A stretch of DNA of 64,000 bases from Vibrio chagasii (GTDB lineage: Bacteria > Pseudomonadota > Gammaproteobacteria > Enterobacterales > Vibrionaceae), in contig NZ_AP025465.1 of NCBI RefSeq assembly GCF_024347355.1, forward strand, positions 868,001-932,000, read 5' to 3'. How positions within the stretch are numbered: position 1 is the first letter of the stretch; each line of letters starts with the position of its first letter. The notes below the pieces were generated by a model. That model was not told the DNA's origin and ran no database searches. It saw only the letters and a list, made by a program, of their open reading frames with translations. The translations under genes and the position numbers were made by a program. Shown here one piece after another: positions 16,370-24,684 of this stretch.

Positions 16370-17296
16370 ATGACGGGTATTCTTGATTCGGTGAATCAGC
16401 GTACGCAACTCGTCGGTCAAAACCGATTAGAATTACTAACCTTTCGCCTAATGGGGCGTCAGCGTTACGGCATTAATGTCTTTAAAGTAAAAGAAGTGCT
16501 TCAATGCCCTAAGCTGACGAAGATGCCAAACTTGAACCCACTGGTTAAAGGTGTCGCACACATTCGTGGCCAAACGATCTCTGTGATCGACCTGAGCTTA
16601 GCGATTGGTGGCCGTCCGACAACGGATGTTGAAAAGTGTTTTGTGGTTATCTCTGAGTTCAACCGAACCATTCAAGGTTTCTTGGTCAGTTCAGTAGAGC
16701 GCATTATCAATATGCACTGGGAATCGATTCTCCCGCCGCCAGATGGCGCTGGTAAAGCGAACTACCTGACAGCGGTAACCAACATCGACAATGAATTGGT
16801 CGAAATTCTTGATGTTGAAAAAATCCTAGCTGAAATTTCGCCTGTTGATGAAACTATGGACAGCAAGATTGCCGAAGAAATCGCAGAAGTAGAACAAGAA
16901 AAAGAACTCGTTCGCCGCATCTTGATTGCTGATGATTCAACCGTTGCACGTAAACAGGTTCAACGAGCTATTGAGTCGATCGGCTTTGAAGTGATTGCTG
17001 TGAAAGATGGTAAAGAAGCCTACGAAAAACTGATGCAGATGTCAGCAGAGGGCAGCATTTACGATCAGATCTCATTGGTGATCTCGGATATTGAAATGCC
17101 AGAGATGGATGGCTATACGCTGACTGCTGAGATTCGCCGTCACGCTGAGCTAAAAGATTTATACGTAATTTTACACTCATCATTGAGTGGTGTATTTAAC
17201 CAAGCCATGGTTGAGCGTGTGGGAGCGAACTCCTTCATTGCTAAATTCAACCCTGATGAGCTTGGTGCAGCCGTTAAAGCTGCTTTAACTAACTAA
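16370..17296 (+). CDS. cheV: CheV, CheW-receiver hybrid chemotaxis coupling protein
   Basis: This 308-residue protein has an N-terminal CheW-like domain (about 15-160) that couples receptors to CheA, and a C-terminal receiver domain (about 180-305) starting RRILIADDSTVARKQ. The phosphoacceptor is Asp240 in ISDIEMPEMDGY. Phosphorylation of the receiver is thought to tune adaptation. It is followed 11 bp later by cheR, and GGAG lies before the start. The 77-bp gap to flgA carries the divergent promoters; no sigma-54 or sigma-28 site is evident there. Confidence 0.95.
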   Translation: MTGILDSVNQRTQLVGQNRLELLTFRLMGRQRYGINVFKVKEVLQCPKLTKMPNLNPLVKGVAHIRGQTISVIDLSLAIGGRPTTDVEKCFVVISEFNRTIQGFLVSSVERIINMHWESILPPPDGAGKANYLTAVTNIDNELVEILDVEKILAEISPVDETMDSKIAEEIAEVEQEKELVRRILIADDSTVARKQVQRAIESIGFEVIAVKDGKEAYEKLMQMSAEGSIYDQISLVISDIEMPEMDGYTLTAEIRRHAELKDLYVILHSSLSGVFNQAMVERVGANSFIAKFNPDELGAAVKAALTN

Positions 17297-17307
17297 AAGA
17301 GACATTA

Positions 17308-18135
17308 ATGACTGCTATAACAATAAGTGATCAAGAGTATCGCGATTTCAGCCGTTTCTTAGAATCTCAATGTGGCATTGTATTAGGTGACAGCAAACAG
17401 TACTTAGTGCGCAGCCGCCTAAGCCCATTAGTGGCAAAGTTTAATCTAGCTTCGCTGTCTGATTTATTGAGAGATGTAGTGACGGGCCGAAACCGTGAGT
17501 TGAGAGTGGCAGCAGTGGATGCTATGACGACGAACGAGACACTTTGGTTCCGAGATACTTACCCGTTTGCAGTGCTTGCGGATAAACTTCTACCGGAAAT
17601 AGCGGCAAATAAACGTCCTATTAAGATTTGGTCTGCGGCAAGTTCTTCAGGCCAAGAACCATACTCAATGGCAATGACGGTGCTTGAGACTCAAGCTCGT
17701 AAGCCTGGTATGCTGCCAAATGTATCGATCACCGCAACGGATATCTCAGCAAGCATGTTGGATATGTGCCGCACTGGCGCGTATGACAACCTTGCTTTAG
17801 GTCGTGGTCTTTCTCCAGAGCGCCGTCGTACCTTCTTTGAAGATGCAGGCGATGGCCGCATGAAAGTGAAAGACAACGTGAAGCGCATGGTGAACTTTCG
17901 TCCACAGAACCTGATGGACAGTTACGCACTGCTGGGTAAGTTCGACATTATCTTCTGTCGTAACGTACTGATTTACTTCTCTCCAGAGATGAAATCTAAA
18001 GTGCTCAACCAAATGGCGAACAGCCTGAACCCAGGTGGTTACTTGCTTCTGGGGGCGTCTGAGTCGTTAACTGGTTTAACGGACCGCTTCGAAATGGTTC
18101 GTTGCAACCCAGGTATCATCTACAAATTGAAGTAA
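17308..18135 (+). CDS. cheR: CheR, chemoreceptor glutamate methyltransferase
   Basis: This 275-residue protein has the CheR N-terminal helical domain (SDQEYRDFSRFLE) and a SAM-binding domain with WSAASSSGQEPYSMAM and the later FDIIFCRNVLIYF motif, all standard for MCP methyltransferases. It transfers methyl groups from SAM to receptor glutamates during adaptation. It is the last gene of the cheVR operon. Its original terminator, 43 bp downstream, is split by an insertion sequence, so transcripts may now run antisense into the transposase gene. Confidence 0.95.
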   Translation: MTAITISDQEYRDFSRFLESQCGIVLGDSKQYLVRSRLSPLVAKFNLASLSDLLRDVVTGRNRELRVAAVDAMTTNETLWFRDTYPFAVLADKLLPEIAANKRPIKIWSAASSSGQEPYSMAMTVLETQARKPGMLPNVSITATDISASMLDMCRTGAYDNLALGRGLSPERRRTFFEDAGDGRMKVKDNVKRMVNFRPQNLMDSYALLGKFDIIFCRNVLIYFSPEMKSKVLNQMANSLNPGGYLLLGASESLTGLTDRFEMVRCNPGIIYKLK

Positions 18136-18143
18136 TTGCCGCC
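18136..18143. promoter_or_regulatory. TTGCCGCC motif, candidate activator site for flgB
   Basis: TTGCCGCC lies right after the cheR stop. The same motif is present twice upstream of the flgF sigma-54 promoter, and TTGCCGCT with its inverse lies upstream of the FlaA-type flagellin promoter. It may be an FlrC enhancer half-site. Without the insertion it would be about 190 bp from the flgB promoter; now it is about 1.7 kb away. Confidence 0.4.
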
Positions 18144-18177
18144 ACCTAAATATGGTGTGACATTACTGAATAATTTT

Positions 18178-18194
18178 AAAACCCAGCCAAGTGC
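18178..18194 (+). terminator. Left half of the cheVR terminator, split by the insertion sequence
   Basis: AAAACCCAGC (18178-18187) plus the loop bases form the first arm of a rho-independent terminator. The partner arm is at 19705-19714. In the present sequence this half is followed by IS DNA and should not terminate. Confidence 0.85.
18186..18194. repeat. Target site duplication, left copy
   Basis: GCCAAGTGC directly abuts the left IS end and is repeated exactly at 19698-19706. Nine bases is the usual duplication for IS50-like elements. Confidence 0.97.
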
Positions 18195-18213
18195 CTGTCT
18201 CTTGATCACAAGT
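18195..18213. repeat. Left terminal inverted repeat (inside-end type)
   Basis: The sequence is CTGTCTCTTGATCACAAGT. The GATC within it is a Dam site, as in the IS50 inside end. The repeat also pairs with the last codons of the transposase gene: GTCTCTTGAT with ATCAAGAGAC at 18221-18230. Confidence 0.93.
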
Positions 18214-18217
18214 CTGG

Positions 18218-19594
18218 TTAATCAAGAGACTTGGCGAGTTCATACCCTTCAAGGATGGTTTGTAACCTAAGCCATCCTTGCCATAACGTCTTTATAGAAG
18301 CGCGACCTGTTCGCTTGGTATTCTTCCAACCACCTAACCGAGCAATACCGTTGTAAGCCCATGATATATTAGGCGCTTCTTTCGGTAGTTTTTTGCTCTC
18401 CAACTTGAGCCACATTAACTTCCACGCTTTGCCTTTTAATATCTGCTCACAACTGCTCTTAGATAACTCGTCTGATTCATTCATAAACCTCAACTGGAGT
18501 AACCGAGTCGCGATAAAAGCCAAAACGACGCTGAGCCTTTCTAAGTTATCCTTACTTTGCATTCTCAGTTGCTCAACTTCAGTCCCTTCACTTTTCCAGA
18601 CTTTATGAAAATCTTCTATCAGCCAGCGCCGCTCATAATAACTGACGATTTTGAGTGCCTCTTCCTTGCTCGTTATCGGCTCTGAAGTCAGTAAGTGCCA
18701 TGCGAGCTTATTACCACTCTCTCCTTGTTCTATACATCCCACGTAGTAAAGCGGAATGTTATCGAACTCTTTCTTGTTAGCAGGAGACTTGAGTGTCACG
18801 GGGGCATATTTGATATCTAAATGAGCCTTGCGAGCTTTACGACCGCCTTTTTGCGGTATTTCGAGCACTTTCTCTCCGGCTGATAACAGGGTAGAAGCAT
18901 AGCTATAAAGACGATTATCGTGCTCTTCAATACAGCGGCTTTGCATTGAGCGAACGAGGAACCTTTGTTGTTGCTCTCGCTTGTAAGTGAGGTATTCAAA
19001 TAGGTCGGCTTCTCTATCGCACACAGAAATGACATCCGAAATTTTATCGCCAAGTCGCTCAGCGACATGGCGAGAGGCTTGTTCCCACTTATAACTTTCT
19101 TTCTCTTTGTATGGTCGAGTCGCATGCTGGTGCCTTTGACCTCGCTTTTCTATATCACGAGTCCAGCGCTGTTGTTCAATTAAACCAATAACAGATTGAG
19201 TGTCGGGAGCAAAAAGTAAGGTTGAGTGTACAAACATGGCGCGATGTCGATTGCCTTGATTAGAGTGCCCGAGTTCATCTCGAATGCTGCGATGGGAGTA
19301 ACTGAGAGAAGTGGTGTCTTCTAAGGCAAGAAGTGTTTGTTGCTCTAATGCTTCTTGTGCGGTGACATAAAAACCCGCTTCTGCGATATCTTCTGCTTTG
19401 ATTTGCTCATTACGGATGAAGCGATAAGCCCCTTCCATTTCAGCAGGGGATATAATGAGTTTCGAGACGGGTACGCCAGGCTGCTCGGCCAGTGAGGCTG
19501 CGAGAGCAACGAGTCTTTGAGTGCGTCTAGGGTCATTAAGGTGGGCTTGACCGAACTGTTTTTGTGCCCAAAGGGTTGGCTCTATATAGGTCAT
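18218..19594 (-). CDS. IS4-family (Tn5-like) DDE transposase
   Basis: This is a 458-residue transposase. The catalytic triad is intact at Asp93 (ALEDTTSLSYS), Asp193 (VCDREADLFEY) and Glu327 in the YREK region (YYERRWLIEDFHKVWK), close to the Tn5 numbering of D97, D188 and E326. The N-terminal WAQKQFGQAHLNDPRRTQR matches the end-binding region of Tn5-type enzymes. The frame opens at 19612, but ATG at 19594 has AAGGA at the right distance. The gene ends 23 bp inside the left IS end. No passenger gene is present. Confidence 0.94.
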   Translation of the reverse strand: MTYIEPTLWAQKQFGQAHLNDPRRTQRLVALAASLAEQPGVPVSKLIISPAEMEGAYRFIRNEQIKAEDIAEAGFYVTAQEALEQQTLLALEDTTSLSYSHRSIRDELGHSNQGNRHRAMFVHSTLLFAPDTQSVIGLIEQQRWTRDIEKRGQRHQHATRPYKEKESYKWEQASRHVAERLGDKISDVISVCDREADLFEYLTYKREQQQRFLVRSMQSRCIEEHDNRLYSYASTLLSAGEKVLEIPQKGGRKARKAHLDIKYAPVTLKSPANKKEFDNIPLYYVGCIEQGESGNKLAWHLLTSEPITSKEEALKIVSYYERRWLIEDFHKVWKSEGTEVEQLRMQSKDNLERLSVVLAFIATRLLQLRFMNESDELSKSSCEQILKGKAWKLMWLKLESKKLPKEAPNISWAYNGIARLGGWKNTKRTGRASIKTLWQGWLRLQTILEGYELAKSLD

Positions 19595-19622
19595 GATAAT
19601 CATCCTTGTCATTGCTTAGATG

Positions 19623-19652
19623 ATCAGATCATGAAACCTAAAAATAGTTCAA
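19623..19652 (-). promoter_or_regulatory. Putative transposase promoter overlapping Dam sites
   Basis: On the minus strand TTGAAC (19652-19647), an 18-base spacer and TCTGAT (19628-19623) form a plausible -35/-10 pair. The -10 overlaps two GATC sites (19622-19625 and 19627-19630). In IS50, Dam methylation in this region silences the transposase promoter; similar control here is inferred. Confidence 0.55.
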
Positions 19653-19655
19653 AAA

Positions 19656-19682
19656 AAATCCCCAAGCGTGGCTTAGGGATTT
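19656..19682 (-). terminator. Terminator guarding the outer end of the insertion sequence
   Basis: Read leftward, a 12-bp stem with one mismatch (AAATCCCTAAGC/GCTTGGGGATTT) and a 3-base loop is followed by a run of eight T. It lies just outside the transposase promoter and would stop transcription entering from the flank. Confidence 0.72.
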
Positions 19683-19697
19683 GTGTATAAGAGACAG
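19679..19697. repeat. Right terminal inverted repeat (outside-end type)
   Basis: On the minus strand the sequence is CTGTCTCTTATACACAAAT, differing from the engineered Tn5 mosaic end as I recall it only in the last three positions or so. Confidence 0.93.
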
Positions 19698-19720
19698 GCC
19701 AAGTGCTGGGTTTTCTTTTT
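19698..19720 (+). terminator. Right half of the split cheVR terminator, with target duplication
   Basis: It begins with the right copy of the target duplication, GCCAAGTGC (19698-19706). GCTGGGTTTT (19705-19714) is the second arm of the hairpin, followed by CTTTTT. Joined to the left half without the IS it gives a perfect 10-bp stem with loop CAAGT. Confidence 0.88.
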
Positions 19721-19844
19721 CCGGCTTAACCTATATCTTTAAGTCAGAGTGATATTCCAATTTACTCTATTTTTTGGCTTGTATATTGCAAGTTTACCCA
19801 CGAGTAACCTGTAAAAGCATAAATAGACCACTTTGTTTCAAAAG

Positions 19845-19861
19845 TTGGTATATATATTGCT
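19845..19861 (+). promoter_or_regulatory. Sigma-54 promoter of flgBCDE
   Basis: TTGGTATATATATTGCT has GG and GC 10 bases apart and lies 41 bp before the flgB ATG. It is downstream of the insertion sequence, so the hook operon keeps its own promoter. Confidence 0.85.
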
Positions 19862-19902
19862 TTGGTTATTTCATAACAGTCAGTTCTTGAGTTGAGGTTT
19901 AG

Positions 19903-20298
19903 ATGGCTATTTCTTTTGACAATGCTTTGGGCATTCACCAGCACACAGTTGGTGTACGTGAGCGTAACGCTGAGGTGCTTTCCACCAATATCGCGCAAGC
20001 AAACACGCCAGGGTATAAAGCAAAGGGATTAGACTTCAAGAAATCACTGCAGGCGGCAAGTTCTGGGGCAAGCATTGGTCTTAGCCGCACAGACGGTCGG
20101 CACATTTCTGCCGAAACGACGGTGAATGGGGAAACGAAGTATCGAATTCCTACCCAACCTGATACAGGAGATGGCAACACGGTTGATTTGGATTTGGAAA
20201 GAAACCTTTTCATGCAAAACCAAATTAGGCATCAAGCCTCTCTCGACTTCCTAGGAAGTAAGTTCAAGAATTTAACTAAAGCGATTAAAGGGGAATAA
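19903..20298 (+). CDS. flgB: FlgB, proximal rod protein
   Basis: This 131-residue protein is typical of FlgB. It lacks a signal peptide, has the N-terminal rod motif with NIAQANTPGYKAKGLDF, and ends in a C-terminal helix. It forms part of the proximal rod of the basal body. It is the first gene of flgBCDE, with GAGG before the ATG and a sigma-54 promoter upstream. flgC follows after 4 bp. Confidence 0.94.
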   Translation: MAISFDNALGIHQHTVGVRERNAEVLSTNIAQANTPGYKAKGLDFKKSLQAASSGASIGLSRTDGRHISAETTVNGETKYRIPTQPDTGDGNTVDLDLERNLFMQNQIRHQASLDFLGSKFKNLTKAIKGE

Positions 20299-20302
20299 TT
20301 AG

Positions 20303-20716
20303 ATGAGCTTATTTAATGTATTCAATGTGACTGGTTCTGCGATGAGTGCTGAATCTGTTCGTCTAAATACGACCTCGAGCAACCTTGCAAACGCAGACAG
20401 TGTAAGTAGTTCTGCTAAAGAAACTTACAAAGCTCGCCACGCAGTGTTCGGCGCTGAGTTAAATCGAGCACGCAACAGTGACCACACTGTGCCTGTGAAA
20501 GTATTAGGTATCGTAGAAAGCGATAAGCCGCTGAGCGCGGAGTACAACCCAGACCACCCATTAGCGAACAACGAAGGCTTCATCTACAAGTCTAACGTGA
20601 ACGTTATGGAAGAGATGGCAAATATGATTTCGGCATCACGTGCGTACCAAACGAACGTACAGGTTGCTGACTCGAGTAAACAAATGCTGCTGCGTACGCT
20701 GCAGATGGGTCAATAA
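20303..20716 (+). CDS. flgC: FlgC, proximal rod protein
   Basis: This 137-residue rod protein has the conserved N-terminal SSNLANADSVS motif (related to ANNLANxxT) and the C-terminal helix SNVNVMEEMANMISASRAYQ that packs in the axial structure. It assembles with FlgB, FlgF and FlgG after export through the flagellar type III system. It lies between flgB (4 bp) and flgD (17 bp) in the same operon. Confidence 0.94.
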   Translation: MSLFNVFNVTGSAMSAESVRLNTTSSNLANADSVSSSAKETYKARHAVFGAELNRARNSDHTVPVKVLGIVESDKPLSAEYNPDHPLANNEGFIYKSNVNVMEEMANMISASRAYQTNVQVADSSKQMLLRTLQMGQ

Positions 20717-20733
20717 GGATAAGGAGGTAGCAC

Positions 20734-21447
20734 ATGGCTGGAATCAACAACAATGTTGGTCAAAGCGGCTTGTCCTATGTTGACCAGCTGAAGAGTCTTC
20801 AAGATGGCGCTAAGAAGCCCGACGAAACAACTGGTAAGCAGGATCTTAAGCAAGAAGATTTCTTATCTTTGTTGACTAAGCAACTAGCACAGCAAGACCC
20901 TTTTAAGCCGGTTAGCAATGACCAGATGATTGCGCAAATGGCTTCATTTGCGACCGTTGATGGCATCGGCAAAATGAATTCACAGTTTGAAAGCTTGAAC
21001 TCATCGATGACCTCTAACCAAGCACTGCAGGCCTCCTCTTTGGTTGGTCGTGATGTATTGGTTCCTGGTGCGGCAGGTGTAAAGCAAGGTGATGGCGGTA
21101 TGGCGGCAATGGTTAAGCTTCCTCAAGCGATGGACAACGTTATGGTCCGTGTTGAGAACGAAGTGGGCCAATTAGTTCGCACTTTTGATATTGGCTCTAA
21201 ACCTTCAGGCGATACACGTGTTGAATGGGACGGAAAAGACGAAGACGGTAACCCATTGCCGGCCGGTAAATACAACTTGAAAGCGTCGGGTTTACTGGAT
21301 GGCGAGAACACAGAGTTCCAAGTTTCCAGCTATGCGAACGTGAACAGTGTGCTTCTTGGTAAGGGTGATGGCAACGTACTACTCAATCTGGCTGGTTTCA
21401 CATCGCCAGTACGACTTGCTGAAGTACTAGAGGTTGGTAAAGCGTAG
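20734..21447 (+). CDS. flgD: FlgD, hook capping protein
   Basis: This 237-residue scaffold caps the growing hook and is discarded later. The N-terminal part contains KQEDFLSLLTKQLAQQDPFKP, the FlgD signature. The C-terminal half has the FlgD tudor/FnIII-like region with VEWDGKDEDGNPLPAGKYN. A strong Shine-Dalgarno sequence (AAGGAGG) precedes the ATG. The position between rod and hook genes is standard. Confidence 0.94.
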   Translation: MAGINNNVGQSGLSYVDQLKSLQDGAKKPDETTGKQDLKQEDFLSLLTKQLAQQDPFKPVSNDQMIAQMASFATVDGIGKMNSQFESLNSSMTSNQALQASSLVGRDVLVPGAAGVKQGDGGMAAMVKLPQAMDNVMVRVENEVGQLVRTFDIGSKPSGDTRVEWDGKDEDGNPLPAGKYNLKASGLLDGENTEFQVSSYANVNSVLLGKGDGNVLLNLAGFTSPVRLAEVLEVGKA

Positions 21448-21496
21448 CTCTTAAGTGAGTGAACATGCTAGCTAGATAGATTAGGAGAATATTGGA

Positions 21497-22801
21497 ATGT
21501 CATATGTAGCTTTAAGCGGCCTATCCGCTGCACAATTAGACCTGAATACAACCAGTAACAACATTGCGAACGCAAACACATTTGGCTTTAAAGAGTCTCG
21601 TGCTGAGTTTGGTGATGTTTACTCAAACTCGTTGTTCACAAACGCAAAAACGACGTCAGGTGGTGGTGCGCAAGCTAGCCAAGTGGCGCAACAGTTCCAC
21701 GAAGGTTCAAGTATTTATACAAACAACCCAATGGATCTACGCGTAAGTGGTACAGGTTTCTTTGCGGTAGCGAAAGACCGTATGGTGCCAGAGATTAACG
21801 AACTAACACGTAATGGTGCATTTCACTTAAACAAAGACAACTACATGGTTACGGCTAGCGATGAGTTTCTTTTAGGTTACGATGTTGATCCAAACTCGGG
21901 TGAAGTTCTTTCTTATGCGCCAAAGCCTCTCGACATTCCAGCTGAATTTGGTAAGCCAAAGCAGACAGAAAACATTGAAGTAGGGGTTAACCTTCCCGCA
22001 AACGGTGACCTTAAAGATCCGGCTGCATTTAACTTCAAAGATGCTGATACCTATAACCGTGCAACGTCTTCGACGGTATACGATTCTATGGGCCAGTCTT
22101 ACAAGTTAACGACTTACTACCTCAAAGATCAGACGCAACCAAATACTTGGCAGACGTACTACACCATGACTGATGAGACTGGCGAGAAGCCACTCAACAT
22201 TACTGGTGGTGATGCAACGAATGCTCAAGGTCATGTTGGTCATACAATGAAGTTCAACAATGACGGTACGTTAGCAAGCTTGAACAGTGGTCAACCGATA
22301 AACTCGGACCCACTAGGTGCTGGTGCGAACCCAATCGACTTGAACGGTGCAGATCCAACACAAGTGCTTAAGTTTGGTCTAGATTCTTCAACCCAATTTG
22401 CGGCTCCGTTTGAACTGACTAAGTTTGATGAAGATGGTGCAACAACAGGTTTCTTAACCAAAATCGATTTCGATGAGTACGGCAGTGTTCTAGGTACTTA
22501 CTCAAATGGTGAAAACGTAATGCTTGGTCGTGTTGGCCTAGTACGCGTACCAAACGAGCAAGGTCTGGATAAGAAAGGCGGTACCCAGTGGGATTCTACT
22601 AACGACTCAGGTGACAAAATCTGGGGCGAATCTAACAAAGGTTCATTTGGTAGCATCAACAACGGCTCTCTGGAGCAGTCGAACATCGATATGACTCAAG
22701 AATTGGTTGATTTGATTTCTGCTCAACGTAACTTCCAAGCGAACTCTCGTTCTCTAGAAGTACACAACCAACTACAACAGAATATTCTTCAGATTCGTTA
22801 A
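21497..22801 (+). CDS. flgE: FlgE, flagellar hook protein
   Basis: This 434-residue hook subunit has the N-terminal TTSNNIANANTFGFKESRAE motif and the C-terminal NIDMTQELVDLISAQRNFQA motif that define flagellar axial proteins. The central hook domains lie between them. It forms the universal joint outside the outer membrane. It is the last gene of flgBCDE and is followed 27 bp later by a 14-bp-stem terminator, so flgF onward is a separate transcription unit. Confidence 0.95.
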   Translation: MSYVALSGLSAAQLDLNTTSNNIANANTFGFKESRAEFGDVYSNSLFTNAKTTSGGGAQASQVAQQFHEGSSIYTNNPMDLRVSGTGFFAVAKDRMVPEINELTRNGAFHLNKDNYMVTASDEFLLGYDVDPNSGEVLSYAPKPLDIPAEFGKPKQTENIEVGVNLPANGDLKDPAAFNFKDADTYNRATSSTVYDSMGQSYKLTTYYLKDQTQPNTWQTYYTMTDETGEKPLNITGGDATNAQGHVGHTMKFNNDGTLASLNSGQPINSDPLGAGANPIDLNGADPTQVLKFGLDSSTQFAAPFELTKFDEDGATTGFLTKIDFDEYGSVLGTYSNGENVMLGRVGLVRVPNEQGLDKKGGTQWDSTNDSGDKIWGESNKGSFGSINNGSLEQSNIDMTQELVDLISAQRNFQANSRSLEVHNQLQQNILQIR

Positions 22802-22828
22802 TCGTTTCTAACGTTTGAATCATCTGTG

Positions 22829-22878
22829 AATACCCAATTCAATGTTATTGAATTGGGTATTGTTGTTTGCTTTTTTAT
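22829..22878 (+). terminator. Rho-independent terminator of flgBCDE
   Basis: The stem is 14 bp and perfect (AATACCCAATTCAA with TTGAATTGGGTATT), with loop TGTTA at 22843-22847. It is followed by a T-rich tail with TTTTTT. It separates flgE from flgF. Confidence 0.9.
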
Positions 22879-22899
22879 TTGCCGCCCTTATTGCCGCCC
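22879..22899. promoter_or_regulatory. Direct repeat of TTGCCGCC upstream of flgF, candidate enhancer
   Basis: TTGCCGCCC occurs at 22879 and again at 22891, a 12-bp period, about 100 bp upstream of the sigma-54 promoter. The spacing near one helical turn suggests a dimeric activator such as FlrC. This is inference from repetition of the motif at other promoters. Confidence 0.45.
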
Positions 22900-22999
22900 G
22901 GTAATGCCACTGGCAACAATTCTTCCTCAATGATCCTTTTGTGATCACCTTTCTTGTTTGTTTTTTATTTAAGTTGTTGATAAATAACAGTTAAAAATA

Positions 23000-23016
23000 T
23001 TGGCACAGTGTTTGCT
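23000..23016 (+). promoter_or_regulatory. Sigma-54 promoter of flgFGHIJ
   Basis: TTGGCACAGTGTTTGCT is a near-perfect -24/-12 element. It excludes an flgF start at 23008, which would lie inside the promoter. Confidence 0.92.
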
Positions 23017-23052
23017 TTATTAGCCCCAGAAGATGATTTTTGGAGCAAAATT

Positions 23053-23802
<750 letters not shown>

Positions 23803-23823
23803 TAGAATTTAAAGGAAATTGCT

Positions 23824-24612
23824 ATGCATCCAGCATTATGGGTAAGTAAAACAGGTTTAGACGCCCAACAAACCAATATTTCAACGATTTCAAACAACCT
23901 TGCTAACGCCTCGACGATTGGTTTTAAAAAGAGCCGTGCAGTATTTGAAGATCTGTTCTATCAGAATATTAACCAGCCTGGCGGTCAGTCGTCTCAGAAC
24001 ACTGAGTTACCAAGTGGTTTGATGCTAGGTGCGGGTTCTAAAGTGGTTGCGACTCAAAAGGTTCACACACACGGTAACGCGCAGACTACGTCTAACAGCC
24101 TAGACATGATGATCGAAGGTGACGGTTTCTTCCAAGTTGAAATGCCAGACGGAGAAACAGGTTACAGCCGCAATGGTCAGTTCACATTGAACGGTGACGG
24201 CGCAATCGTGACATCGGGTCAAGGTTACCCGCTACAACCAGAAATCGTTATTCCTGAAGATGCAATCTCAGTGACAGTAGGTAACGACGGTGAGGTATCG
24301 GTTCGTCTCCGTGGTGAGCAAAACAACGTAGTGGTAGGTCAGATCACTATTACTGACTTTGTAAACCCAGGCGGTTTAGAACCAGTAGGTCAAAACCTTT
24401 ACTTGCCGACTGGTGCAAGTGGTGATCCACAAGAAGGTGTACCTGGTTTTGATGGCCTAGGTAATATCCGCCAGTCGATGCTAGAAACATCGAACGTAAA
24501 CGTAACCGAAGAGCTTGTGAATATGATTGAAGCTCAACGTGTTTACGAAATGAACTCGAAAGTTATCTCGTCGGTAGACAAGATGATGAGCTTTGTTAAC
24601 CAACAGCTGTAA
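23824..24612 (+). CDS. flgG: FlgG, distal rod protein
   Basis: This 262-residue distal rod subunit begins MHPALWVSKTGLDAQQ and has SNNLANASTIGFKKSRAVFE, then ends with VNVTEELVNMIEAQRVYEMN, as FlgG does. The distal rod passes through the P and L rings encoded by the next genes. AAAGGAAA precedes the start. Confidence 0.95.
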   Translation: MHPALWVSKTGLDAQQTNISTISNNLANASTIGFKKSRAVFEDLFYQNINQPGGQSSQNTELPSGLMLGAGSKVVATQKVHTHGNAQTTSNSLDMMIEGDGFFQVEMPDGETGYSRNGQFTLNGDGAIVTSGQGYPLQPEIVIPEDAISVTVGNDGEVSVRLRGEQNNVVVGQITITDFVNPGGLEPVGQNLYLPTGASGDPQEGVPGFDGLGNIRQSMLETSNVNVTEELVNMIEAQRVYEMNSKVISSVDKMMSFVNQQL

Positions 24613-24684
24613 TCGGTTAATTCACCGCTTACTTGTTTCGTATTAATCGACGTGTTCGTCATGACTTGCTGAGAGTATATCGCC

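Larger units (their letters stand above)
18195..19697 (-). mobile_element. Complete IS4-family insertion sequence, IS50/Tn5-like, 1503 bp
   Basis: The element is bounded by 19-bp terminal inverted repeats, CTGTCTCTTGATCACAAGT on the left and (inverted) CTGTCTCTTATACACAAAT on the right, identical at 15 positions. It is flanked by the perfect 9-bp duplication GCCAAGTGC. It carries one intact transposase gene reading leftward. The left end resembles the IS50 inside end and includes a GATC; the right end resembles the IS50 outside end. The intact ends, target duplication and reading frame point to recent insertion and likely activity. Confidence 0.96.

Noticed and set aside
18195..19697. IS insertion inactivating a flagellar or chemotaxis gene
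   Set aside because: Both cheR and flgB are intact, and flgB keeps a sigma-54 promoter downstream of the element.
23008..23052. Extended flgF start
   Set aside because: It lies inside the sigma-54 promoter, upstream of the expected transcription start.
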